DNA from: Caprella mutica | Lineage: Eukaryota > Arthropoda > Malacostraca > Amphipoda > Caprellidae | Length of the DNA: 64,000 nucleotides | Assembly: GCA_947561585.1 (NCBI GenBank) | Contig: CANNZV010000938.1 | Coordinates: forward strand, 80,643-144,642 | Reading direction: 5' to 3' | In this document: positions 35,543 to 47,144 of the stretch, piece by piece | Numbering within the stretch: position 1 is the stretch's first letter | How the letters are laid out: each line of letters opens with the position of its first letter | Made by a program: the position numbers and the translations under genes | Notes under the pieces: model-generated | What the model saw: only the letters and a program-made list of their open reading frames with translations | Databases searched by the model: none | What the model was told of the DNA's origin: nothing

Positions 35543-37089
35543 CATTAATGCTTGCATGCAGTCTCCTGCATTTCTCTTTTTAGAGGTCATACCTATAGTT
35601 GTACATACCTACCATAATACCTACTCTAATACCTACCATAATACCTATCTATAGTTGTATTCACTGTACAACTTTCTCTTAGAGGTTAAATACTGTATGT
35701 ACTTTTGTCTTTATTCTTATATGTGCCGTGGCTGACTGTCTTCATATAATAATTAACGTATAATAATTAACGCAGTATATAGCTTTCAATGCATTGATTG
35801 TTATGATCATAGTGTAATGGTTGAGTTTGAATTAATATATTTATTCATTATAACTAATATTGAATCAGTGAAATATTACGTTTTCAAGTCTACTTAATTA
35901 TAATACATAGCTGTTTAGTTATTTTTTGTATACCTTGGAATTATTCGACATAGATATTGTTTTCATAGTAAATTAGTAATATACTTTACTTCTGAAGTGA
36001 ATTCATGACGAATTACCAATATTGATATTATCTATCAAAGACTGCATACATATTGCTATACATATAGTAAATAACATTCCTATAATGTTTATTTAAACGA
36101 TAGAAAGAAAATAGTAAAGATATATATTGCTTGCTACTCTTGCTTTCTTACTTACACCTCAATTATATTACCATGACCTCAGGTGTATGGACTTTAAACA
36201 CACATTCTATACAACTACACCTTTTGCCAGGTATGAGTAGCTTCAAATACACCTCTTGCACCCCCTTTACCAGATATCACTAGTCACACACCTTCAATGG
36301 GTTCAGGTAGCTACCCTAGGTAAACTATTTGTCAAATGGCACTGCCTTTTGAGTCTCTTGACCTGCACCTACTGTAATCTAAGGACAAATGTCATAGTTT
36401 AAAAGTGTGCAAATTAGTTAATAGTTGATTGAACTTTGAATTATCTAGGTATTTCTTGTTATTATATCAATTAATCGATGATAATGAGGTATTGCTATTA
36501 ATTGAGTATCATAACTTTTTCTTAAGTCATAGCTTTTTATTCTGTATTTCAGTTCTTCAACAATGAAAGTTTAATATAAAAACCTATACTTTCAAAGATA
36601 TAGAAACAATAGAAAAATTAGCAACCCACAAATTAATTCAGCAATGGCTAACTAATTCAACTCAGAAGTCAGTATATATAAATACTCAGTGTATATGAAT
36701 ACTGACGTTTGACCAGTGCGAGGACTCTGCACCATATGCGTTGCAATCGATAGTACTTTCCTCTGAAACCCTTCCTGACATCCTGGGCAGGTCCTGACCA
36801 CAGGAAGGGTATGCACTAGGGATGTACTGAAATAGATCCTCATTATTTAAATGCAATGTGCTTCTGTTAGGGTTGGTCAGTTCCTGTGGGTGAATATTAA
36901 ATAGAATGATAGAGGTAATATTATTTAGTTAAAGAAACTCAGGTGTCAGAATAAAGCATAGCTGAACGTCATTATCAATTTAGAGAAGTTATGTTAATAG
37001 ATTAAACTATTGAACAGGTTATACACATTAGTTAATAACTGTTGAAGTTATTAGGAAATTACTGCACGTATTTTCTCAACCAGTACCAG
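35543..37089. other. AT-rich spacer with one GC-richer patch
   Basis: No gene supported. A patch at 36690-36850 holds a hairpin with arms CCCTTCCTG (36769) and CAGGAAGGG (36801). The minus-strand frame 36652-36843 crosses it and shows no known domain. Confidence 0.5.
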
Positions 37090-37300
37090 TGATAATGTCC
37101 CGTATATACGGCTACTCAACCATGGATAATGTCCGTATATACGGCTACTGCGACCACAAATGTCCCGTATATACGGCTACTGCAACCGGTGCTAATGTCC
37201 CGTATATAAGGCTACTGCGACCAGAAATGTCCCGTATATACGGCTACTGCGACCGGTGCTAATGTCCCGTATCCACGGCTACTGCAACCAGTGCTTTCAT
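37090..37300. repeat. Tandem repeat carrying CCGTATATACGG
   Basis: Six units of about 31-37 bp, each with the core TGTCCCGTATATACGGCTAC followed by TGCAACC or TGCGACC. The 12-bp core CCGTATATACGG is a perfect palindrome in four units. Two units carry CGTATATAAGG and CGTATCCACGG. Confidence 0.9.
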
Positions 37301-37789
37301 GAGTCACGGACTTCATTTCTTCTCACCGGAAGTTGTTCTCAGGTGTGACGTTAAGTGGCGAATCACCTGAGATAACTAGTGTTCATCAAGGTCAATTCTA
37401 GCACACTCAGAAACCACATGTTACGTTATACATAGTAACAGTGCGATGGTGTTTATTTACCTTATCATTTATATTTCCATTGGTTGTTTGTGGTTTGTAG
37501 TATGTGTCTTTTATCACTTCATAACTGCTCGCAAAATATCTAATTCATTGATGGTTCTTTTGGTGATAGACGCATCAGAAATAAAATTTCTGATTGGTGT
37601 AAATTTACTCAGAGTCCCTCTCCACATACCCTGACAGAAAGTTGTGATGGGGCCGTTGAACAATAACTGATTTTCCTTCATATAATTCGGTGGCCCCACC
37701 TTAATTTTCTCCTTAAATTTGCTTATATTTACATTCGTTTGTAAAAGTTCATTGACCCGCCAATTGTCTCTATTATTGTGGTTTTACAT
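37301..37789. other. Spacer
   Basis: GC-richer at 37300-37400. A segment at 37640-37705 contains GATGGGGCCGTTG and GGTGGCCCCACCTTAATTTTC, which resemble the array unit at 23738. Overlapping 61-62-codon frames on both strands are not supported. Confidence 0.45.
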
Positions 37790-37905
37790 GTTCCCATCAT
37801 TTGCCTACTACACCCATCACGTAGGTACACCAATCACTTGCCTACTATACCCATCACTTGCCTACTATACCATCACTACACCCATCACGTAGGTACACCC
37901 ATCAC
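37790..37905. repeat. Irregular CCCATCAC tandem repeat
   Basis: CCCATCACGTAGGTACAC and CCATCACTTGCCTACTATAC units alternate irregularly, with about five CCATCAC cores. Confidence 0.75.
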
Positions 37906-38640
37906 TTCTCGTTTTGGCAGATATCCCATCGTTCCGTACCATCAAATCTTTCCTGTGGGTCAAGGCTATCAATCACTTCAGTCCTCACAAACTTTCTTTT
38001 CCATTTTCTCTGACATTTTTCTTACCCATCAAATTAGATCTGGTCAATATCCTCCACCATCACAGGATAAAATCTTTGATTAGTTTGCTTTACACGATGG
38101 TCCAGTAATGTTTAAATGGTCTATTTCTTTCTATGTGGACATTTATTTCTATTAATTGTATGAATTTAGTCTGACTGGAAATTGAATATTTGTTTATTAA
38201 CATGAAATGATTCTGTCTCTTTGAAACCTTCTCCATTTTTTATGATTAATAAACTGACTCAGTTGGAACCGAAACGAATTATGTTGGAACGGAGCCAAAG
38301 AAATGGAAATTAGTTGACGCTTTGTAATTGGATGCAAGGTAATAAATATTTCCGATGGTTCAGACAATTTTATCTAAAATGTTTTGTAATTGCTAACGGT
38401 TTGGAGATGACGTGGAAATAAGATAAAAATATAACTTTATATATAATTTTCTATGAATTCATTGGTTAAGCGAAATATATATTCAATGATTATGTTTTTA
38501 TAAGTTTTCGAAAGAACGTGTCTGAATGGCGTCCATAAAAGGAAAGAAAGATAAAATTGTCTGCTGCCTAATTTGTAGTCTAAGAGTTAGATACTGTTTT
38601 GCCGCATTGCTGTCTGCTGTGAGATCAATGCAAGGGATAG
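37906..38640. other. AT-rich spacer
   Basis: No supported gene. The frames at 37778-38108 begin in the tandem repeat and have no domain resemblance. Confidence 0.5.
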
Positions 38641-38715
38641 CGTGCTGTGAAAATAACAGTGATTACACTGTGCTGCAGTGATTACACAGTAAACAGTGAC
38701 TTCACAGTAAGCAGT
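38641..38715. repeat. CAGTGATTACAC repeat cluster
   Basis: Two CAGTGATTACAC words, CACTGTGCTGCAGTG and several CAGTG/CACTG words make a locally self-complementary patch. Confidence 0.5.
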
Positions 38716-38740
38716 GCCTGTAATATTGTAATGTAGCTAA

Positions 38741-39000
38741 CTAGTGTATTTTTCTCATTAAAAATAACGGGTCAATAGCAATTTATTAGCCGATATTAGC
38801 CAGGTTACTTTCAGTGAAATCAATTTAAAAAAATTGACTAATTATTATCATTCATTTTATAGACAAAATATTAATAAATATTGGATAAAATCATGAGAAT
38901 TTATATTTCATATTAATATATTCCCGTGAGTAGCTATCATAGTTACTACATTCTTCATGAAGAGGCATCGAATAAATAAATAAACACACTACGGGTATAA
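38741..39000 (-). mobile_element. Helitron-like element, copy 3
   Basis: On the minus strand it shares TTATTTATTTATT, CATGAAGAATGTAGTAACTATG and the CCCGTTATTTTTAATG terminal region with copies at 6107 and 27587. The 3' end reads TACACTAG next to T. The 5' end is shortened or rearranged. Confidence 0.6.
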
Positions 39001-40437
39001 TAACTCTGTTAATTCTCTCATCTTCAGAGAATATCAAGAGGATAACAATAATAATCACCTGTAAGTATATTTTCCACTGAATGATTTCTTGATGTGATTG
39101 TGTACACTAAGAGCTATTGTATCCCTCGTGTTAAATGTTCTGGAAGCTATTGCAATTATCTTTAATGTTATCTAGTCTAGAGTATAGGTGGGACAAAATG
39201 TATGGTTTGCTAGTTAAAGGTAGGCAAATAACATGATTTTCGATGCCTCACAATATTATTTTAAAATTAAAATTATCATTCGAAATTAATTATCACTCTT
39301 TCATAGTTTAATATTCTGTTTCTAAATGTATTATCAAGGAATTAATTAAGGGTATATTACAATTTAATGACACAGTATAGTCTCCTCTGAAACTTCATTA
39401 GTATGTAATTAATTCGTATTTTTCTAACAGATCATTAGTTGTTCATGTTTCTATATCTTGACTTCAAGTCTCTGAGTTATTTTTTAATTGTTTTTATAAT
39501 TGCGGCTAATGTTTCTATTCATTTGTTGTACGCAGAAGTAAATTCGAAAGCCTATATTTGTTTATATGCTTTTTACTATTTTTTATAATCAATATACAAA
39601 AATATCTGTTTTACTTAAGAGTTTCTAAATTTAAGTTCAAATAAAAAGAATGTACGCCGTTTGTATTAAAATTGATTTGATTTTTAATATTCGAGTAAAA
39701 GTAGAAAATAAAAGAAATTTAAAAACAAAAATTTACTTAGGCCTCCATTTACATTTTAATCTGATTCCGAACAACCAATATTTGTTTATAGAATTCTAAT
39801 CCAAAATCAAAACAAAGAGAATTGCCATCTTAATTTAATATATTAAACCCATACTAAAATGAATCAATTGATTAAAATTAACCCCATTGATGAATGGTTC
39901 AACCTCTCCCCCAACAAATCCCCTTTGGGCGCGGCTCACGGCTATCATTGCGTTATCTCTTTTTGAGGCTGTTTTTACCGACTGGCTAGTTAGGTGAAAT
40001 GGTTCCAGTAGATCTTATCGTAACTGTTCATTGCTATTCATTTCAACATTGTTATTCTATCTTGACAGAATATAGTTGATCTTATCTACAGGGGTCGGAA
40101 AAATAGATAATAGTCTATTTAAAATGTTTATATATTTATTTGAAATAGCTGTTTATTTACAGACATTTTATAACGTTTTGGTCCTCGAGAGCGTTCACAA
40201 ATCTGAATTCCCCAAAGGAGCCACAAAGTGTTTATATTTTTTTGTCCATTCCGATTTATGAATGTAAATCAACCTCTCATTATCAGATGGAAACTAATTG
40301 TCCTTTTGTGAGCAATTACTGTCCTTACTCCATCTAATGGTTAGATGCTTTAATGTTCATGTATATAATAGCTACACTGCGCCATGGCACATAGGGATCA
40401 ATTGCTCTGCCTGCTGTGCTTTTACTTTATTAGACAT
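39001..40437. other. AT-rich spacer
   Basis: No supported gene. A GC-richer patch at 39900-39990 lacks an open frame or splice sites of note. Confidence 0.5.
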
Positions 40438-41167
40438 GTCCTGTACAGTGTACAGCTAAAGTAAAGGAACTATGTCCTGTACAGTATACTGCTGAAGTAA
40501 AGGAACTATGTCATGTACAGTGTACAGCTAAAGTAAAGGAACTATGTCCTGTACAGTATACTGCTGAAGTAAAGGAACTATGTCATGTACAGTGTACAGC
40601 TAAAGTAAAGGAACTATGTCCTGTACAGTGTACAGCTAAAGTAAAGGAACTATGTCCTGTACAGTATACTGCTGAAGTAAAAGAACTATGTCATGTACAG
40701 TGTACAGCTAAAGTAAAGGAACTATGTCCTGTACAGTGTACAGCTAAAGTAAAGGAACTATGTCCTGTACAGTGTACAGCTAAAGTAAAGGAACTATGTC
40801 CTGTACAGTATACTGCTGAAGTAAAGGAACTATGTCATGTACAGTGTACTGCTAAAGTAAAGGAACTATGTCCTGTACAGTATACAGCTAAAGTAAATGA
40901 ACTATGTCCTTTACAGTATACAGCTAAAGTAAATGAACTATGTCCTTTACAGTATACAGCTAAAGTAAAGGAACTATGTCCTGTACAGTATACAGCTAAA
41001 GTAAAGGAACTATGTCCTGTACAGTATACAGCTAAAGTAAAAGAACTATGTCCTTTACAGTATACAGCTAAAGTAAAGGAACTATGTCCTTTACAGTATA
41101 CAGCTAAAGTAAAGGAACTATGTCCTTTACAGTATACAACTAAAGTAAAGGAACTATGTCATGTACA
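40438..41167. repeat. Minisatellite I, 36-bp unit
   Basis: About 20 copies of a 36-bp unit: GTCCTGTACAGTGTACAGCT followed by AAAGTAAAGGAACTAT. In the left half, units with TATACTGCTG alternate with units with GTGTACAGCT, giving a 72-bp dimer pattern. In the right half TTTACAGTATACAGC units take over. Confidence 0.95.
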
Positions 41168-41930
41168 TTATTATAATTTTATAGTATATTATTCCACTAT
41201 TTTGAATATGACTTATAATAATTGTTATTTGCAGTTTTCTGTTACAGTTATAAACAACTACAATTTGTTTATTTTATTGTAGTTGTCATCTGTTAACAAT
41301 GATTAATGACATTGCATTTTATTGAATTAATAAAGGCGTGAAGCAATTGCTAGTCCCGGTGCAATCACTTGAACATTGAATTAAATCAGTTTACGTTATA
41401 TATGGTATATAATTATATTAATATTTGTTAAATATAATAAAAAAATATATATATATATATGGTATCAGTTGTATTATACAGTGTTTCAACAAAAAGACAA
41501 CCGATGTAACTATTTAATGAAGTTCATGTGTACATTATTTAAATATTTATTCAGTAGAATTTGGTTTGATACATCAACAAAAAAATAATAGTATTGCAAT
41601 AAATAGGAATTATATGAAATTAAGATGCATTTTTTATGCTGCGTTGTATTTCATGCCTTTACAATTATATATTATTAAATGTAGCTAATTAATTCGGTTG
41701 CTTTGCTATTGAAACAATGTAGTGTATAGTATTTTTTTAATGTTCATTTTCCTTTCGTCTCCTTTCACCATTTCACCCTTTACTGTTGTCTTTTTATGTA
41801 TTTATATTCTATTATATCCATTAAACTTATATTCTATTATATCCATTAAACAAATGAGTATCAAACAAAAAATTTGGCAATGAAATAAAATATTCTGCAG
41901 AGTGGTAACAAGCATGATGTACGTGTACTA
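41168..41930. other. AT-rich spacer
   Basis: Contains an (AT)n run at 41440-41460 and a short TTATATTCTATTATATCCAT duplication at about 41800-41850. No gene. Confidence 0.5.
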
Positions 41931-42095
41931 GGGTAAGTTACGAATTATCGGTCAGTACTACATCTTCGGTAATATATGAAAAAACAATTTAAAAATTGTT
42001 ACTATTACACAGTGCTATCTAATAATAATAATTTTTATATATTTTTTCTTATATGACCGAAGATGTAGTACTGACCGACAATTCGTAACTTACGC
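41931..42095. mobile_element. MITE-1 copy 4
   Basis: Well-preserved arms: GGGTAAGTTACGAATTATCG at the left and its inverse at the right, with the ACACAGTGCTATCTAATAAT centre intact. It lacks the central palindrome found at 34399, so it serves as the empty-site reference. Confidence 0.9.
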
Positions 42096-42580
42096 CATTT
42101 ACAATAATAAATATAAGGAATTTCCAACAACCAATTGCTAAATAAAAAGTGCATTCTTGAATGATGACTAATTGTTTACAAATAATGTCTAATTAAATAA
42201 TGAAAACCGACATTGCATTTCATTATAGCCTGTACAGAGTCTCCATGTTCTCATTGCTATTGCTTTCATATGTCACAGTAGAATGCAAATGCATTCAGAT
42301 GCATATAGAGCTCTCTGCACACATGCATATGAGGATATGCATACAACAGGTGGTTCAGCGAGTCTGTGAGTGCGTCAGTTCATGCATGTATGTACTATAT
42401 ATACCTACGTGCTCTCTATTATTATATAGGTATACAAGTGTGTAATATTTATGTTTATAATACTGGGGATATGTTTACACATGGTTGAAATGATTATTTG
42501 TCTGAAAGAATAAAGAGTTTAAGAATTAGTAAAAATACCTATATTTAATATATTAGGCGTGAAACACATTAATATAGGGT
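42096..42580. other. Spacer
   Basis: The 81-codon frame at 42200-42445 is Cys/Met/His rich but shows no family resemblance, splice sites or composition shift. Confidence 0.45.
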
Positions 42581-43032
42581 GAGTGCATTAAATATGGTAT
42601 ATTCTTTTCTCGATGCCTTTTCGTGCCAGCTATATCTGCATGGGTGCCAAGGATGGTCACATCTAGTCAGTTCTGATCGAGATGTGCTAAACTGCGGAAG
42701 AATTTCCACCCCAACCGGTTTGTCGTCTGATGAAGTCATGTAGATGATTGCCTATCAGTCAGATACTAATTTGCTAAGTCTGTCCATCGCCCGGCGGAAT
42801 CCTTTTTCTGTGTTGGTTTTAACTTAAACACGTGGTCATAATGTGATATGGTTATAGTGCTCCTGTTGTGTTGAAGCAATTAACTTCTGTGAACATAGTG
42901 ATTAAAAGGTTTTATAACCTTCTCGAATCAGAACTCCGCTTTTCGAACTGCAAGGTTTGAAATCGAAACCTAGAATACATAGGCCCGATCGACCCCCAGT
43001 AGTATTCTCTCGAAGTTGGATATACCAGAAAG
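42581..43032 (+). promoter_or_regulatory. Candidate promoter and 5' leader of exon 1B
   Basis: GC-richer than the flanks and without repeats. TAGTCAGTTC (42665) and TATCAGTCAG (42753) resemble insect TCAGT initiators. An in-frame TAG at 43000 closes the frame before the ATG at 43033. Promoter function is inferred. Confidence 0.35.
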
Positions 43033-43107
43033 ATGACTGGTGGGAAAACTAAACCGACGACGGCTGACGACCGAAAATTGGTCGAAAGCGCTCCTTTGGA
43101 ACCAGTT
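43033..43107 (+). CDS. Candidate coding first exon 1B (25 codons, partial gene)
   Basis: The ATG at 43033 follows AGAAAG, with A at -3, and an in-frame TAG lies at 43000. The frame runs 25 codons to GTT|GTAAGT, a strong donor at 43108, and ends in phase 0. The peptide starts MTGGKTKPTTADDRKLVE and ends SAPLEPV. It is charged and probably disordered, with no signal peptide. Exon 1A, about 9.4 kb upstream, also ends in phase 0, and a candidate acceptor at 47144 opens a phase 0 segment, so 1A and 1B could be alternative starts of one gene. The protein is not recognised. The frame is short, so composition, start context and donor carry the call. Confidence 0.5.
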
Positions 43108-43150
43108 GTAAGTTCTTTAACATGCTTTTTTTTATGGTAGATGCATTTTT

Positions 43151-43176
43151 ACAGGTAGATGCATTTATCTACCTGT
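43151..43176 (+). promoter_or_regulatory. Intronic hairpin after exon 1B
   Basis: ACAGGTAGAT and ATCTACCTGT pair perfectly around GCATTT, 43 bases after the exon 1B donor. A role in splicing is possible but unproven. Confidence 0.35.
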
Positions 43177-43477
43177 ACTACAGCTGCATGCGTCAGGGTG
43201 AAATATTTAGACAGACAGTTAGTAAGAGTGGTGGCAAGACGCCAAGATGTCCCTGTGCTTTTGTCGAAATCGCTACCTATGACCTTCATTGACATACCCG
43301 CTATACTAACCTACTAAATCTTTTTAGTTCGTACTTAAAGAATAACTTATTCACTGAAGTATAGTAATATATAGCTATAGATTTCAACAGCTAAGCGATG
43401 TGAAACTTTGAATAATAATTCATTTTGAATTGAGTTATTATTCTATAAAGTACCTTTTATCATAAAATAATAGATAG

Positions 43478-43880
43478 TCCTTCCCCTCTAATCAGAACCT
43501 TTCCCTCTAACCAGAACCTTTCCCTCTAACTAGAACCTTCCACTCTAACTAAAACCTTCCCCTCTAATCAGAACCTTTCCCTCTAACCAGAAGTTTCCCC
43601 TCAAACCAGAAGTTTCCCCTCAAACCAGAAGTTTCCCCTCTAACCAGAAGTTTCCCCTCTAACCAGAAGTTTTCTCTCAAACCAGAACCTTCCCCTCTAA
43701 CCAGAAGTTTCCCCTCTGACCAGAAGTTTCCCCTCTAACCAGAACCTTCCCCTCTAACCAGAAGTTTCCCCTCTAACCAGAAGTTTCCCCTCTAACCAGA
43801 AGTTTCCCCTCTAACCAGAAGTTTCCCCTCTAACCAGAAGTTTCCCCTCTAACCAGAAGTTTCCCCTCTAACCAGAACCT
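43478..43880. repeat. Minisatellite J, 19-bp unit
   Basis: About 21 copies of CCCCTCTAACCAGAAGTTT (19 bp). The outer units have CCTTT or CCTTCC in place of GTTTCC. Confidence 0.95.
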
Positions 43881-44516
43881 CCTTCTCTACCTACAAATGT
43901 TGTTTCTAATTACAGAGTTATTGTACCAGTGTTATTTCACTACAATAGTTATTTTGAAAGTAAATACACTAACTATTTTCTTTTGTACTAACATATAGGA
44001 TGTGTCCTCTATAGTGTTTGTACATTTGATTACGATACTCCTGTCTACTCTTTTCACAGATATTATATAATCTTTCACAAAATTAATGAAACGTTATATT
44101 TCTTTCATGAAATTAATTAAAAATAACGAAATCAATAAAAAGTAATAGTTAGTTAATGAAATAATTGATAGTAATGAAATTAATTAAAAGTAATCGCTAC
44201 TTATTGAAATTAATGAAGATTAATGGCTACATGAAATTAATGAATATTGTTTTCTTCCTAATTAAGAGCGGTAATTTACAGCTCAAAAATTAGGAATATT
44301 AACTAAAAAATTTGTCAACATCGAGCAGGTACAATAATACAAATTTGTAACACATTACAAATTTTTTGTAATATCATATTAATTTTTTTTAAATAAAATT
44401 AAAATTATTTGTAATATCGTACACATTGTTTGTAATACCAAACAAATTATTGCAGCATATTTGATTTTTATTTAATTTTATAACATTTTATTAACCATGC
44501 AAAAATCTGGAGCCCG
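43881..44516. other. AT-rich spacer
   Basis: Contains repeated ATGAAATTAAT-like words at 44080-44250 without strict periodicity. No gene. Confidence 0.5.
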
Positions 44517-44656
44517 GGTGAAATACATACGCTGTTGCGTCACATTTTGATTCACGCCAAAATAGCTAATATTCCTAATTTCCTATAGCCTAATAAGCGA
44601 TATTTCTAGTGACTCGAAATGTGACACAGCAGCGGTTGTACTTCATCCGGGCTCCA
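44517..44656. mobile_element. MITE-4, CTGGAGCCCGGGTGAA ends
   Basis: CTGGAGCCCGGGTGAAATAC at the left mirrors GTACTTCATCCGGGCTCCAG at the right. The arms extend about 45 bp through GTCACATTTTGA / TCGAAATGTGAC. Total 140 bp, single copy in this window. Confidence 0.8.
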
Positions 44657-45157
44657 GAGGCCCACCTGATCAAAATTGATGTTGCATTAATTTCACTGAT
44701 ATTTATTCGATTCACAAATACGTCATAGACAATTAAAGTCACGGAGTTTCAGTAAATTTGTTTTTAAGCTATACATCAATATTTCAAACCGGCCCGGTTT
44801 CAAGATTGCGCAATTAGTAAAATTGCGCGGAACATATATACTATTTATATACCTGTATATAAAATGCTTGTTACTTAATTCAGGTCGATATGTGAAATAC
44901 AGGTGTCAGTGCACCTGTATAATGTATACTCATACAGACTATCTCTATTATAATTATATATATACTAACACCATCTCCATTTTAACCTATATTTACTTAA
45001 TGTATTTATTTGATATCTTCATCTCTTTTCAAATTTAAGTAGGGATGAGAAATGTTTTTTATACCTTATTTAGAATTGAATGCGTAATTTCATTTTGTAT
45101 TTAGATTTAATTTCCTAATGTGATATATTGAATCAATACTGATTATGTTAATTCTTT
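44657..45157. other. AT-rich spacer
   Basis: The 71-codon frame at 44823-45038 is Tyr/Ile/Leu rich and is explained by composition. Confidence 0.45.
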
Positions 45158-45730
45158 CGCCACTAGTACACTGTGTTCTTACTTCTCTCACCTCTAGTAC
45201 ACTGTGTTCTTACTTCTCTCACCACTAGTACACTGTGTTCTTACTTCTCTCACCACTAGTACACTGTGTTCTTACTTCTCTCACCACTAGTACACTGTGT
45301 TCTTACTTCTCTCTCCACTAGTACACTGTGTTCTTACTTCTCTCACCACTAGTACACTGTGTTCTTACTTCTCTCTCCACTAGTACACTGTGTTCTTACT
45401 TCTCTCACCACTAGTATACTGTGTTCTTACTTCTCTCACCACTAGTACACTGTGTTCTTACTTCTCTCACCACTAGTACACTGTGTTCTTACTTCTCTCT
45501 CCACTAGTACACTGTGTTCTTACTTCTCTCACCACTAGTACACTGTGTTCTTACTTCTCTCACCACTAGTACTTTGTGTTCTTACTTCTCTCACCACTAG
45601 TACACTGTGTTCTTACTTCTCTCTCCACTAGTACACTGTGTTCTTACTTCTCTCACCACTAGTACACTATGTTCTTACTTCTCTCACCACTAGTACACTG
45701 TGTTCTTATTTCTCTCACCACTAGTACACT
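45158..45730. repeat. Minisatellite K, 31-bp unit
   Basis: About 18 copies of CTCACCACTAGTACACTGTG followed by TTCTTACTTCT (31 bp). CTCTCC replaces CTCACC in some units. The frame at 45700-45930 starts in the array and is not a gene. Confidence 0.95.
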
Positions 45731-46508
45731 CCAAGACAGTCAATTGTCACCAATCTAGACCATTTAAAGTGGTCTCTTTCTCCCTCATCTTACAGAGCTT
45801 TAGTATTTTCTCCTTCAAAGACTGGGTAGGAGATTACATACTTTCAGATGTAGCTACTATCAATATAGCTTTCCAAATTGTTTATTTATGTTCAGTCTTG
45901 ATAAATACATTATGTCAACCAAAAATGTAACCACTGATATTAAATATAAATATTGTGTATAATTCATTATTTAATCTACGTACCTATGGTAGTACCTATA
46001 TATTATGCATATTATAGTGGAATGATGAATATCTAGAATCATGGCAGTGAATACATGTTTGGTGGACATACTATAGCTATAGTGTATATACCTATGTAGA
46101 AATATTTAAGTAGTATTTCTTTAGGTAGAAGGATATTTATTCAATTTCATTTACGTTCATCACTATAATGTTCGTTGTGTATTGATACGTTAATTTAAAT
46201 CACTTTTACTTTTCTGTTTATATAATATATAGTATTATATACTTACTTAATATTATACATCACTTACTTATAAAATGTTAAAACTGGAAGAAATTAATAT
46301 CATAAAAACCATATAAGAAATCGACAATGCTTATTATATCACTAAAACTAATGATTTAAAAGTGCATATATATTTTCACGCAAATTATGAAAAACCTAAT
46401 TTCATCTTTTATTTTCACCTACTAATCAATCTGGTGATAATTACTTTTCCATTTCAAAAAGATTTCTGTAAAATCTCCTCGGTGATAAACTCTCTCTCTT
46501 CAGCAATT
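45731..46508. other. AT-rich spacer
   Basis: No supported gene or repeat. Confidence 0.5.
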
Positions 46509-46582
46509 ACCAATGGAAGTTATTCCGCTGGTAATTGGCGGAATTAGTGCCCTAATTGTCCCCTAATAACTTCCTAATTGGT
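46509..46582. repeat. Nested stem-loop
   Basis: ACCAATGGAAGTTATT pairs with AATAACTTCCTAATTGGT with a 2-base bulge. An inner CCGC/GCGG stem sits next to the outer one. It may be a remnant inverted-repeat element or a folded intronic RNA. Confidence 0.55.
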
Positions 46583-46824
46583 TGATTATCTCCCATTGCA
46601 ACTATCAAGGTTTCCCTATATTGGGTGTTGCTGAATAACAATGCAAATTGAGTTCCTTTTTTAATATGATTTTTTATGAAGATTTTGAATAATTAAGGCA
46701 GTAGTCTAGCAGTATGATGGCAAAATGTCACTCTTAGAATCAACATTTTCGAATGAGTTTTAAATTTCTTATTACTTAAATATTTTTTTATTATAGCTAA
46801 CAATTATTGATATGGTTTGCTATA

Positions 46825-47077
46825 GGGCAAGTTACGTATTATCGATCGGTTCCACATCTTCGGTCATATAAGAAATAACAATATGAAAATAATTATTCAA
46901 TTTTTGTTATTATTATTACATTGTTCTTTCTTATATGTCCGAAATGTAACTAGGGTTGTGACAATATGCGTTTAAAATTATAGATTTTAAACGCATTTCA
47001 TTTCGTTACGTCTGTGATAATCTTGAGATCTATGATTTTAAATGCATATTGGCACAACCCTATTCATAACTTATCCT
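46825..47077. mobile_element. MITE-1 copy 5, interrupted by MITE-2
   Basis: The left arm and centre (46825-46950) start GGGCAAGTTACGTATTATCG. The right-end piece ATTCATAACTTATCCTA resumes after the inserted MITE-2. Part of the right arm between these points is missing. Confidence 0.75.
46951..47062. mobile_element. MITE-2 copy 2, nested in MITE-1
   Basis: TAGGGTTGTGACAATATGCG at the left and GCATATTGGCACAACCCTA at the right, 112 bp. It lies inside the right arm of MITE-1 copy 5, so it inserted later. Confidence 0.85.
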
Positions 47078-47120
47078 ATATGTGTTATTCTTATATTTTC
47101 TCTCCAATCTTCCCAATTAA

Positions 47121-47144
47121 TACTAATTACTCTTTCTTTTTCAG
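47121..47144 (+). promoter_or_regulatory. Branch point, pyrimidine tract and 3' splice site
   Basis: TACTAAT at 47121 is an ideal branch point, followed by ACTCTTTCTTTTTCAG ending at 47144. The spacing of about 18-20 bases from the branch A to AG is normal. This is the best acceptor signal noticed in the window. Confidence 0.7.

Noticed and set aside
42200..42445. 81-codon frame with a hydrophobic start resembling a signal peptide
   Set aside because: No homology, no splice signal, no composition shift, and no fit with the phase 0 exon set.
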